Assembly: GCF_024661895.1 (NCBI RefSeq)
Contig: NZ_CP102453.1
Span: forward strand, 3,038,001 to 3,102,000
Reading direction: 5' to 3'
Source of the DNA: Fundicoccus culcitae
GTDB lineage: Bacteria > Bacillota > Bacilli > Lactobacillales > Aerococcaceae
Length of the DNA stretch: 64,000 bases
Numbering within the stretch: position 1 is the first letter of the stretch; each line of letters opens with the position of its first letter. The notes under the pieces are model-generated. The model was not told the origin of the DNA. It saw nothing but the letters and a program-made list of their open reading frames with translations, and made no database searches. Made by a program: the position numbers and the translations under genes. This document shows, piece after piece, positions 28,508 to 36,423 of the stretch.

Positions 28508-28622
28508 AAATAAATTATTCGGCATTAAGATAATAGTACCAACTAGACAAAGAAAAATAATTAGTATATTATAAGACTATAATTTTTGAACTATCACAAT
28601 GTGATTAAAGGAGTGCAATTCA

Positions 28623-29888
28623 ATGGAAATGAAAAAGCTATTGACTAGAGGATCTTTGTTATTAGGATCCATGTTAGTTCTAGCCGCATGTGGGGATACA
28701 CAAACGCAAACTGAATCAGTTGAAGAGGCAACTAGCAGTGTTGTTGAATCAGTTGAAGAAGAAGTAAGTGTTGAGGTTGAATCTGTAGAAGTAATTGAAG
28801 AATCTGAAGAAGCATCTGAAGAATCAGAAGAAACAACTGAAGAATCAGAAGAAACATCGGAAGAATCAGAGGAAGCGTCGGAAGAATCAGAGGAAGCATC
28901 TGAAGAATCAGAAGAAACAACTGAAGAATCAGAAGAAACAACTGAAGAATCAGAGGAAGCATCCGAAGAATCAGAGGAAGCGATTGAAGAATCTGAAGAA
29001 GCAACTGAAGAATCTGAAGAAGCGACTGAAGAATCTGAAGAAGCAACTGAAGAATCAGTGAGCGCAACACCGGAAGCGTTAGTTTTACAAGATGGTGAAT
29101 ATACACTTGAATCTGATGCTGATGAGCATGGTTGGTCTAGTCGTTTCACATTAGTTGTAGCAGATGGAGAAATTACCGAAGTAAATTATGACATGGAAGA
29201 TGCTGACGGTAATTTAAAAACTGAAGATGAAGAATACAATCAAATGATGGAAGATGTTTCTGGAACAGCTTTTGCTGATGCAGTAGAAGAATTAACTGCG
29301 CAATTATTAGAAACACAAAATCCTGATGAAGTAGATGTTGTATCTGGTGCGACTGACACAAGTGAAGACTTTAAAGAGTATGCGCAATTATTAGTTGATG
29401 CTGCAGTCGAAGGAAATGAAGAAACAATTATGGTATCTGCAAATGCTGAATTACAAGATGGTGAATATTCACTTGTAACGGATGCTGATGAACATGGTTG
29501 GGCACATCATTTCACAATAGTAGTAGCAGATGGAGAAATTACCGAAGTAAATTACGATATGGAAGATGCTGAAGGTAATTTAAAAACTGAAGACGAAGAA
29601 TACAATCAAATGATGGAAGATGTTTCTGGAACAGCTTTTGCTGATGCAGTAGAAGAATTAACTGCACAATTATTAGAAACTCAAAATCCTGATGAAGTAG
29701 ATGTTGTATCTGGTGCAACTGACACAAGTGAATCATTTAAAAAATATGCTCAATTACTGATTGAAGCGGCTATTGAAGGAAATGAAGAAACAATTGAAAT
29801 CTCTTTAGCGGATGAAGAAACCGAAGAAGCAAGTGATGAATCGGATGAATCAGCTGAGTCTGAAGAAGAATCAACCGAATCTGAATAA
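28623..29888 (+). CDS. pplA: PplA-like lipoprotein with two FMN-binding (flavinylation) domains
   Basis: An acidic lipoprotein of 421 residues. The signal peptide ends in lipobox VLAAC (Cys23). Residues 59-142 are twelve heptads EESEE(A/T)(S/T/I), a long flexible acidic spacer. Two FMN_bind domains follow (about 155-270 and 277-392), each starting DGEY and ending with DVVSGATDTS; the Thr of SGAT (Thr244, Thr366) would carry FMN covalently. The tail is again acidic. Listeria PplA has this layout and relays electrons outside the cell after flavinylation by an ApbE enzyme. An ApbE gene lies at 34637-35752. AAAGGAG precedes the ATG, and the gene is monocistronic with its own terminator. The function is inferred from domains. 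Confidence 0.88.
   Translation: MEMKKLLTRGSLLLGSMLVLAACGDTQTQTESVEEATSSVVESVEEEVSVEVESVEVIEESEEASEESEETTEESEETSEESEEASEESEEASEESEETTEESEETTEESEEASEESEEAIEESEEATEESEEATEESEEATEESVSATPEALVLQDGEYTLESDADEHGWSSRFTLVVADGEITEVNYDMEDADGNLKTEDEEYNQMMEDVSGTAFADAVEELTAQLLETQNPDEVDVVSGATDTSEDFKEYAQLLVDAAVEGNEETIMVSANAELQDGEYSLVTDADEHGWAHHFTIVVADGEITEVNYDMEDAEGNLKTEDEEYNQMMEDVSGTAFADAVEELTAQLLETQNPDEVDVVSGATDTSESFKKYAQLLIEAAIEGNEETIEISLADEETEEASDESDESAESEEESTESE
28797..29048 (+). repeat. Twelve tandem 21-bp units encoding EESEE-heptads
   Basis: The coding DNA repeats every 21 bp in a GAAGAATCWGARGAA pattern with synonymous and Ala/Thr/Ser/Ile changes. Such arrays change length easily by slippage. They also create long spurious frames on both strands. 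Confidence 0.9.
29091..29760 (+). repeat. 366-bp tandem duplication of the FMN-binding module
   Basis: The segment from CAGATGGAGAAATTACCG (29161) recurs at 29527, giving a period of 366 bp (122 codons). Long stretches are nearly identical even at third positions, which points to recent duplication or gene conversion. Confidence 0.88.
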
Positions 29889-29915
29889 ATCACCCTATAA
29901 TAAGAAAATATTTAT

Positions 29916-29944
29916 ACCACTCTATTTTTATAGAGTGGTTTTTT
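29916..29944 (+). terminator. Terminator of the PplA-like gene
   Basis: ACCACTCTAT-TTTT-ATAGAGTGGT is followed by TTTTTA. The group II intron begins four bases later. Confidence 0.92.
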
Positions 29945-29947
29945 ATG

Positions 29948-31820
29948 GTGCGCCCGGCATGGGTGACAACTTGGTGGTGAAAGTCCACTACAGGCTTGGC
30001 AGTAGGAACTGTTAGCTAAAGGCAAGGGTGTCCATCGTGAGGTGGAATCTGAAGGAAGCCGGAGGCAAACACTCGCACTGACGAACAGAAACTTCATATT
30101 AAGGCTGAACAGGGACGGACGAGCTTGCCTTACAAAGTAAAGTCCAATACTGCACGAATCCCATACAGTAGATGAAGCAGTGACATGAGTGGAAGGTTGT
30201 CATTCTTACCCGGGGAGGTCTCATCAACGATAGTTAATCGTAGTAACAACGAATGATGAGAAGTCAGCAGACGTCATAGTACTAGCCTATAGCTAGGAAG
30301 GACAGAACAATAACAATTTTGAAAATCAAGGAGGTGGATACGTCACCGATAACGCAGACAACATCGTGATTAAGTTCGAAGAGATGGCTGCCTACAGAAG
30401 GATATGCTGGAAGCAAAAAGATATGTAGGAGTGCGGAGGTGTCGTAGCACAGATATGAATAAACAAAATGATATCTTACTGATTGACCAAGTAGTCAGTC
30501 AAACAAACATGGAACAAGCTATCGCTAAAGTTCGCAAAAATAAGGGAGCACCCGGTGTAGACGGGATGACGGTTAATGAACTAGACGAACATATGGCGAC
30601 TTATGGGTCAGCCATTGTTCGAAAGCTCAAGGCTGGAACCTATCAACCACAACCTGTGAAACGAGTTGAAATACCCAAAGCTAACGGTGGAGTCCGCCTT
30701 TTGGGTATTCCAACGGTAAGGGATAGAGTCGTACAACAAGCGATACTTCAAGTGATTGACCCGATAATTGACCCGCATTTCTCTGAATTTAGTTACGGTT
30801 TTCGAAAAGGTCGCAACGCTCATCAAGCGGTGGCACGAGTCATCAGTTACTACGAAGAAGGTTATCGTGTAGTAGTAGACTGTGATTTGAAGAATTATTT
30901 CGATACCATCAACCATCAAATTCTTAGAAATAATCTTGAATACTATATTCAGGATAAAGTTGTTTTAAGAATTATCTGGAACTTTCTTAAATCAGGCATC
31001 CTGGACCAAGGCTTTTATGTTGAAACGGATATGGGAACACCACAAGGAGGCCCCTTATCTCCGTTACTAGCGAATGTCTATTTACACCATTTAGACAGGG
31101 AGCTTGAGCGTAGAGGTCATAAGTTCGCTCGATACGCGGATGATTTTGTCATCTATGTAAAGAGTAGACGGGCAGGCGAACGTGTGATGGAAGGTATTAC
31201 AGACTTTATTGAAGGGAAATTACGTCTAACGGTGAATAAGGAAAAAAGCCGAGTGACGACACCCACCCAATCTAAATTCCTGGGGTTTCATATTCATAAT
31301 AGCACGGGAAAGTAGGATGCCGACCTAGTCAGTCGGCTAAACAAAAGTTTCGCACCAAGCTCAAGAAGTTAACTCGTCGTAATCGACCTGGGTCATTTGA
31401 AGATATAGTAGTAGAAATCAATCGAGTGACTGTAGGGTGGATAAATTACTACAAAATTGGTTTTATGAAATCTTTCATGATAGAAACTCAGAGCTGGTTG
31501 AATCATCGATTGCGACAGCTCATCTGGAAAAGATGGAAGAAAGTATCCACTCGGTATACACAACTTAGGCGACTAGGCATAGACCATGATGATTCGCTCA
31601 AGATGGCAGGGAGTCGTAAGGCTTATTGGAGACTTTCACGGAGTGAAATTTTACACCGAGCCATCACAAACAAAAGGCTCGCTATCTGGGGATTGAAGGA
31701 TCTAACCTACTTATATGAGCGATAAAAGATATTTAAGTTATTGAACCGCCGTGTACGGAACCGTACGCACGGTGGTGTGAGAGGTCGACTAGTCAATTAA
31801 TGACTAGTCTCCTACTCGAT
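29948..31820 (+). mobile_element. Group II intron with (frameshifted) maturase
   Basis: The element opens with GTGCGCCCGGCATGGGTG, a conserved group II intron 5' end. About 450 nt of structured RNA follow, then the maturase reading frame (30404-31725), then domain V (about 31743-31782, CCGCCGTGTACGG-AA-CCGTACGCACGGTGG with its two-base bulge) and a domain VI hairpin (GACTAGTC/GACTAGTC) ending near CCTACTCGAT. The 3' end is accurate to a few bases. It sits directly after a terminator hairpin, a target habit known for class C introns, but I did not assign a class. Splicing does not require the maturase to be encoded in cis if a relative supplies it. Confidence 0.9.
30404..31725 (+). pseudogene. 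ltrA: Group II intron reverse transcriptase/maturase, frameshifted
   Basis: The first frame (30404-31315) carries the reverse transcriptase with KGAPGVDGM, GTPQGGPLSPLLAN and the catalytic ARYADDFVIY, and stops after FLGFHIHNSTGK. The continuation VGCRPSQSAKQKFRTKLKKL and the maturase domain GWINYYKIG...LTYLYER (to 31725) lie in another frame. Adding one G to the GGG at 31306-31308 restores a single protein of about 440 residues. A one-base deletion, or a sequencing error in the G-run, explains it. No HNH endonuclease domain is present. The initiator may be 30404 or the ATG at 30455. Confidence 0.85.
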
Positions 31821-31857
31821 TACGATAAATTCATCAGTTCAATAAATATTACAAAAC

Positions 31858-31909
31858 GCTTCTTTAACACAGATTTTATTTCAAATAGAATACAGTTCAT
31901 TTAAGAAGC
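31858..31909 (+). promoter_or_regulatory. Promoter of the Sip-like gene inside an inverted repeat
   Basis: TTAACA (31864-31869) and TAGAAT (31886-31891) are 16 bp apart. GCTTCTTTAA (31858-31867) and TTAAGAAGC (31901-31909) flank them as inverted arms. The arm sequence resembles that at 26291-26334. The promoter lies just downstream of the intron, so the gene keeps its own promoter. Confidence 0.6.
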
Positions 31910-31989
31910 TGTTCAAGTGGTTGGAATCTTCTAATGGCTATGTTAGACTTTGAATTGTGAAAAAATACTTTATAAAAGGTGAATTAAAT

Positions 31990-33321
31990 ATGAATTTCAA
32001 GAAAAAAATCTGGATAAGTGCTTCGTTACTGGCTTTAATGAATTCTGGCCTAGCGGTTAGTGCCAATGAAATTACAGACGTTTGGCAAGCTCGTCAAGTA
32101 GAAGAAGTATTGGCAGAGATTGAATTCGATCAAGATAATAATTTATTATATACGATTAAATATGGAGATACATTAAGTGTTATTTCAGAAGCTTTAGCGG
32201 TTGATTTAAGCATATTAGCTGAAATCAATGATATTGCAAATATAGATTTAATCTTTCCAGAAACACTTTTAACGGCTTCGTATGGGACTAGTCTAAATCA
32301 AGAAGATGAATATATTGCTAGTCTAACGATTGAAACGCCTGAAGGAGAAGGTTTTGAAGTAAGTTTACCCGAAGAATTATCCGATACATTAACGGTTGAA
32401 GAACAAATCATTGTGGAAAATATAGATACACAAGCAGTAATTGAACCTACGGATGAAGTGGTCACTGAAGAAACCGTCGGTATCATTACTGAGGTTCCCG
32501 AATGGTCAACTGACAATATCATTGTTGGTGGAGCTCCTACTGATGAAATTGAAGAAATAGTCGTTGAAGAAGATTTGATTGTTGATGATACACCAGAAAC
32601 CATTGAAATCATAGATGAGTCTGCGGTTGATATCGTTGAAGAAGTAGACGATTGGGTAGAAGAAGAAGTCATCGTTGAAACACCAACAGAAGTTGTTGAA
32701 GCTGAGGAACCTGCTGTCGATGAATTACCTGTCGAAGAAGAACAACCTGTTGTCGAAGAACAACCCGTTGTCGAAGAACAACCTGTTGTCGAAGAACAAC
32801 CCGTTGTCGAAGAACAGCCTGTTGTAGAAGAAGAGCAACCCGTTGTCGAAGAACAGCCTGTTGTAGAAGAACAACCTGTTGTCGAAGAAGAGCAACCTGT
32901 GTATGAAGAAATCGTTCCTGAAGAGGAAATTATTGTTGAAGAACCTGTAACGGAACCAGCAACACCGCCATATGATCCAACCACAAATCCTCAAAATTCA
33001 GGATTATCATATTCGGCGGCTGCCTTTAAAGATCAAGTAGCCAGTGTTTATGGTGTCAATTCATTTAGTTCTTATCGTCCTGGTGACGGTGGTGACCATG
33101 GTCAAGGTTTAGCGGTTGATTTTATGGTACCTGTTGGATCTGATTTAGGGGATGCTATTGCAAATTATGCCATTAGCAATATGGGAGCAAATAATATTTC
33201 TTACGTTATTTGGGAACAACAAATTTATGGTTCTTGGAATCAATCATGGCAATGGATGGAAGACCGTGGTAGTTTAACAGCCAACCACTATGACCACGTA
33301 CATGTATCTTTTAATTATTAA
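31990..33321 (+). CDS. LysM-containing Sip-like surface protein
   Basis: A secreted wall-associated protein of 443 residues. A signal peptide (MNFKKKIWISASLLALMNSG...SANE) is followed by one LysM domain (about 50-90, YTIKYGDTLSVISEALAVDL) that would bind peptidoglycan. A long Glu/Val/Pro-rich region includes repeated VVEEQP hexapeptides. The C-terminal domain of about 105 residues (YGVNSFSSYRPGDGGDHGQG ... NHYDHVHVSFNY) closely resembles that of group B streptococcal Sip. Its HxxxxxxxD and DHVH residues are arranged like zinc ligands of peptidoglycan peptidases, so hydrolase activity is possible but unproven. The frame opens at GTG 31957, but AAAAGGTG marks ATG 31990. Confidence 0.85.
   Translation: MNFKKKIWISASLLALMNSGLAVSANEITDVWQARQVEEVLAEIEFDQDNNLLYTIKYGDTLSVISEALAVDLSILAEINDIANIDLIFPETLLTASYGTSLNQEDEYIASLTIETPEGEGFEVSLPEELSDTLTVEEQIIVENIDTQAVIEPTDEVVTEETVGIITEVPEWSTDNIIVGGAPTDEIEEIVVEEDLIVDDTPETIEIIDESAVDIVEEVDDWVEEEVIVETPTEVVEAEEPAVDELPVEEEQPVVEEQPVVEEQPVVEEQPVVEEQPVVEEEQPVVEEQPVVEEQPVVEEEQPVYEEIVPEEEIIVEEPVTEPATPPYDPTTNPQNSGLSYSAAAFKDQVASVYGVNSFSSYRPGDGGDHGQGLAVDFMVPVGSDLGDAIANYAISNMGANNISYVIWEQQIYGSWNQSWQWMEDRGSLTANHYDHVHVSFNY
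32730..32900 (+). repeat. Tandem 18-bp repeats encoding VVEEQP
   Basis: About eight units of CAACCTGTTGTCGAAGAA with synonymous changes and occasional extra GAA codons. They form the proline-rich wall-spanning spacer of the Sip-like protein. Confidence 0.88.
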
Positions 33322-33340
33322 ATAAAATATCTTTCAGAAA

Positions 33341-33379
33341 AACTACATTAAAGCATAAGGCTTTAGTGTAGTTTTTTTG
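33341..33379 (+). terminator. Terminator of the Sip-like gene
   Basis: AACTACATTAAAGC-ATAAG-GCTTTAGTGTAGTT with a following T-run. Confidence 0.92.
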
Positions 33380-33430
33380 TTTCCTTAAATATATTGGCTC
33401 AACTATTTTGTTTAAAACAAGTCATATTAC

Positions 33431-33488
33431 TTAACAGATTAATGTCTATAAGCTATGATAAATAAAAGTCGCAAACGCTTAAACGCTC
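33431..33488 (+). promoter_or_regulatory. Promoter and LacI-type operator of the KdgT-like gene
   Basis: TTAACA (33431-33436) and TATGAT (33454-33459) are 17 bp apart. At the predicted start lie two direct AAACGCT units (33474-33480 and 33482-33488) within CGCAAACGCTTAAACGC, a cre-like or KdgR-like LacI-family site. Repression by a sugar-acid regulator or CcpA is inferred. Confidence 0.6.
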
Positions 33489-33519
33489 TGTGAACATACC
33501 CATTTTAAGGAGGAGCAGT

Positions 33520-34452
33520 ATGGTTAATTTTTTAAAGAAAATACCCGCAGGTACATTTTTAGTTCCTTTGTTGTTAAGTGCCTTGCTTTACACTCTGTGG
33601 CCCAATTTATTTCGTATAGGTGGTGTAACTGAAGCCTTATTAGGCGGAACAAGTACTAACTTTATTATAGGCATGTTAACCTTTTGCTCGGGTCTAATGA
33701 TTGATTTTTCTGAAATTGGTGCTTTATTCAAACGTCATGGTATTCTTGTTCTTGTAAAAATAGCGATTAGTTTTGCGGTTAGCTTATTATATATGAATAT
33801 TTTTGGACAAGAAGGAATCTTTGGTATTAGCGCCTTAGCATTTACCGTTGGTATGTTTAGTATGAACCCAGCCGTCTATATTGCTTTAGTATCAGAATAC
33901 GGGAAAAAACAAGATCAAGCTGCATTTGCCTTGACGGCTTTATTCAGTATTCCCGTCTTTCCCATGTTAACGTATGCCGTTGCAGGAAGTGGAGAAGTGG
34001 ATTGGATGCCAATTGTTTCGACTTTTATCCCATTAATCATAGGTATCGTACTCGGGAATTTAGATAAAGACTTTAATTCTATTTTTGGAACAGGCGTTAC
34101 CGTTTTGACACCTATCTTAGGTTGGAATTTAGGTCAATCCATGAATTTAGTTGAAGCCTTACAATCTGGCTTACCTGGCATAATTTTATGTCTCTTTTTC
34201 TACCTCTTGATGTCTCCCTTGTTCATCGTTGATTATAAAGTTTTGAAAAACGATGGAATTGTTGGATTATCCATGACAACAGCGGCAGGGTCGTCGACCG
34301 CCTTTCCTGCTGTAATTGCTGCTTCCAGTTCCGTATTAATGACCTATGTTCCATCAGCTGTTGCACAGCTTTTAACTTTAGCCATCATAACCATTGTTTT
34401 AACACCGATTATTACGCGCTACCACTATTCAAGAGTCTATCCTAATCATTAA
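33520..34452 (+). CDS. kdgT: 2-keto-3-deoxygluconate permease (KdgT family)
   Basis: A 310-residue permease with about ten membrane segments. The family signature KIPAGTFLVPLLLSALLYTL opens the protein and GLSMTTAAGSSTAFPAVIAA lies near the C-terminus. KdgT family members import 2-keto-3-deoxygluconate from pectin or uronate breakdown by cation symport. No other uronate genes are nearby, so the substrate is inferred. The frame opens at a GTG (33490), but AAGGAGG marks the ATG at 33520. Confidence 0.88.
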   Translation: MVNFLKKIPAGTFLVPLLLSALLYTLWPNLFRIGGVTEALLGGTSTNFIIGMLTFCSGLMIDFSEIGALFKRHGILVLVKIAISFAVSLLYMNIFGQEGIFGISALAFTVGMFSMNPAVYIALVSEYGKKQDQAAFALTALFSIPVFPMLTYAVAGSGEVDWMPIVSTFIPLIIGIVLGNLDKDFNSIFGTGVTVLTPILGWNLGQSMNLVEALQSGLPGIILCLFFYLLMSPLFIVDYKVLKNDGIVGLSMTTAAGSSTAFPAVIAASSSVLMTYVPSAVAQLLTLAIITIVLTPIITRYHYSRVYPNH

Positions 34453-34489
34453 TACCTATCTCTAAAAAAAATTAACATTTATTTCTAAT

Positions 34490-34538
34490 AAACGAATGCG
34501 AGGATACTTTGTGGTATTCAAGCCTTCGTTTGTTTTTT
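34490..34538 (+). terminator. Terminator after kdgT
   Basis: AAACGAA and TTCGTTT with inner GC and GGATAC/GTATTC pairs form a hairpin followed by a T-run. Confidence 0.75.
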
Positions 34539-34594
34539 CAACCAGATGTTTGGTTGAAATAGTTATTCAGGAGATGCAATCAATTCTCAATATA

Positions 34595-34603
34595 TGTTAA
34601 TAT
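34595..34603 (+). promoter_or_regulatory. Putative apbE promoter (extended -10)
   Basis: TGTTAATAT provides TGn and a TAATAT box 33 bp before the apbE start. Confidence 0.4.
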
Positions 34604-34636
34604 ATGTACAAACAATCTAATAGGAGTTTTTATACT

Positions 34637-35752
34637 ATGTCATTAACCAAAACCAAGCACATCATCTTTACGTTTTTAGTTATTTTTTTAGTCGGAAGTC
34701 AAACCATTGAAGCAAGCAATCAAGCAAGTTCTTCAGATGTAGATGTTACTTCTACAGCCTCACCAGTTGAAGAAGTTGAACCTTTGCCCGTAAGTTCTGA
34801 GCCTTTGACGCGTACGGAATCCATGCTACATACAGCGGTTCAAATACAAATTTATCATGAAGGTCAAGAAGAAGCGATGCAAGCAGCGTTTGATTATATG
34901 GCTGAGATGGAACGAAATTTTTCAACTAACTTAGAAGGCTCAGATGTTTACCGCATTAATCAGGCAGCTGGTCAAGAATTTGTCCAAGTGAATCCGGAAA
35001 CTTATGCCGTTATTGAAAGAGCTATTGAAATAGCTGAATTATCTGACGGGAAATTTGATATAACGATTGGAGCCATTACCAACTTATGGCAAATTGGTTC
35101 AGAAGATGCACGCGTTCCTTCCGATGAAGAAATTCAAGCGGCTTTAAGCAAAATTGATTATAAGAAAATAGCACTTGATCCGCAAAATCATGCGGTAATG
35201 CTTGAAGAAGAAGGTATGGTGATGGAGCTTGGCGGTATTTCCAAAGGCTATATCGGCGGCAGAATAGTAGACATTTTCAAACCGTATGGTATAACAACGG
35301 CCATTATTAATTTAGGGGGTAATGTTGTTGTGATGGGTAACTCTCCAACCAATGAAACAGGGTGGAATGTGGGGGTCCAAGACCCAGATAAATCACGCGG
35401 ATCTATTGTTGGTACGCAAAGAGTGATTGATGGTGCGGTGGTTACCTCTGGCATTTATGAAAGATACCTTGAGCAAGATGGACACCTTTATCATCATATA
35501 ATGGATCCTGAAACAGGCTATCCTTTGGATAATGAAATTAGTGGTGTGACAGTATTTGCTGAGACATCTTTTGATGGGGATTCTTATTCAACAGCTTTAT
35601 TCTTATTTGGTATCGAAGATGGAATTCAATTTGTTGAGCAAACAGACGGAATTGAAGCGGTCTTCATTGACAAGGATAAAGGGGTACATTTAACGTCGGG
35701 ATTAAAAGATACGTTTGAATTGACCAATGAAGAGTATCATATTGTCGACTAG
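34637..35752 (+). CDS. apbE: FAD:protein FMN transferase (ApbE/FmnB)
   Basis: A 371-residue extracytoplasmic flavin transferase that attaches FMN from FAD to a Thr or Ser in SGAT-type motifs of exported proteins. The N-terminus has a hydrophobic export signal (HIIFTFLVIFLVGSQTIEAS) but no lipobox cysteine. ApbE signatures are SDGKFDITIGAITNLW, ELGGISKGYIGGRIVD, INLGGNVVVMG, DGAVVTSGIYERY and the metal-binding FDGDSYSTALF near the C-terminus. The obvious target is the PplA-like protein 5 kb upstream, which carries two SGAT sites. AGGAG is ten bases before the ATG at 34637; an in-frame ATG at 34604 has no ribosome site. Confidence 0.94.
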   Translation: MSLTKTKHIIFTFLVIFLVGSQTIEASNQASSSDVDVTSTASPVEEVEPLPVSSEPLTRTESMLHTAVQIQIYHEGQEEAMQAAFDYMAEMERNFSTNLEGSDVYRINQAAGQEFVQVNPETYAVIERAIEIAELSDGKFDITIGAITNLWQIGSEDARVPSDEEIQAALSKIDYKKIALDPQNHAVMLEEEGMVMELGGISKGYIGGRIVDIFKPYGITTAIINLGGNVVVMGNSPTNETGWNVGVQDPDKSRGSIVGTQRVIDGAVVTSGIYERYLEQDGHLYHHIMDPETGYPLDNEISGVTVFAETSFDGDSYSTALFLFGIEDGIQFVEQTDGIEAVFIDKDKGVHLTSGLKDTFELTNEEYHIVD

Positions 35753-35773
35753 CAGTGATATGTATTAAAAAAG

Positions 35774-35816
35774 AAAAACCGAGCTTTCCCAATTGAGGGT
35801 TAAGCTCGGTTTTTTT
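35774..35816. terminator. Bidirectional terminator between apbE and the NusG-II gene
   Basis: AAACCGAGCTT (35776-35786) pairs with AAGCTCGGTTT (35802-35812). A- and T-runs on either side serve both convergent genes. Confidence 0.9.
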
Positions 35817-36225
35817 ATAAAGGCAGTATTAAGGGGTCTTCTTCCATTTCACCTTGGATTTCAATGACTAAGCCGTGGGGCAAACAAATAGCGGTTTGGC
35901 CAGGGTTTTGAATCCATCCTGTTCGAACACCAATTTGATCGGGACTATTATCTTCTTTAATCCGAATTTGATCACCTTGTTTTTGAATGATATTATACTG
36001 TCCCGTATTAGGGTAGTAGGTTTTTTCAAAATCTTCGGTGTCTTCCCCTAAAACAAAACGATCCACTTCTTGACCATTTATTTTGATTAAAGCGACAATG
36101 GCATGTTCGTCAGTATTTTTTGAATAAATAGCTGCCGTTACGATATTAGGTAAAAAAGAAATAAAAATACACAAAACAATGATGATGTAATCAAAAGGTT
36201 TCATTTGTTTTAATACTGATCTCAT
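35815..36225 (-). CDS. NusG-domain-II membrane-anchored protein (EetA-like)
   Basis: A 136-residue protein with one N-terminal membrane segment (YIIIVLCIFISFLPNIV, about 13-32) and an outside-facing beta domain of the NusG_II type (VALIKINGQEVDRFVLGE ... GWIQNPGQTAICLPHGLVIE). Members of this family are encoded in Firmicute flavin-based electron-transfer loci and in Rnf-like contexts; I recall EetA as the name in Listeria but cannot verify it here. It is convergent with apbE across a shared terminator, a neighbourhood that supports a redox role. AAAGGAGG precedes the ATG. Confidence 0.82.
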   Translation of the reverse strand: MRSVLKQMKPFDYIIIVLCIFISFLPNIVTAAIYSKNTDEHAIVALIKINGQEVDRFVLGEDTEDFEKTYYPNTGQYNIIQKQGDQIRIKEDNSPDQIGVRTGWIQNPGQTAICLPHGLVIEIQGEMEEDPLILPL

Positions 36226-36423
36226 ATTGCCTCCTTTGAGGTAATTACCCTGTTAGTCATAGTTTTTATTTAATAAAAAGATGGGGAATCACTCGTTATC
36301 CTCTATTGTAATAAATTTCAGCATTTTTTTCTAGCAATTTAATAGAAAATTTGATAATATAAGGAATGTGCGAAAATCACTATTGTTAGCAACGTAATTT
36401 ATATAAAGGAGAATTTAATCGCA

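Noticed and set aside
28797-29048. Possible CRISPR array
   Set aside because: The 21-bp units are contiguous, in frame and without spacers. They encode protein repeats.
28577-29149. Ser/Asp-rich long frame on the minus strand, plus further frames inside the SEE repeats
   Set aside because: They are mirror frames of the 21-bp coding repeat of the PplA-like gene. They have no ribosome site and composition is dictated by the repeat.
32298-32994. Ser/Thr/Cys-rich minus-strand frames across the Sip-like gene
   Set aside because: Shadows of the VVEEQP repeats, without a ribosome site or promoter.
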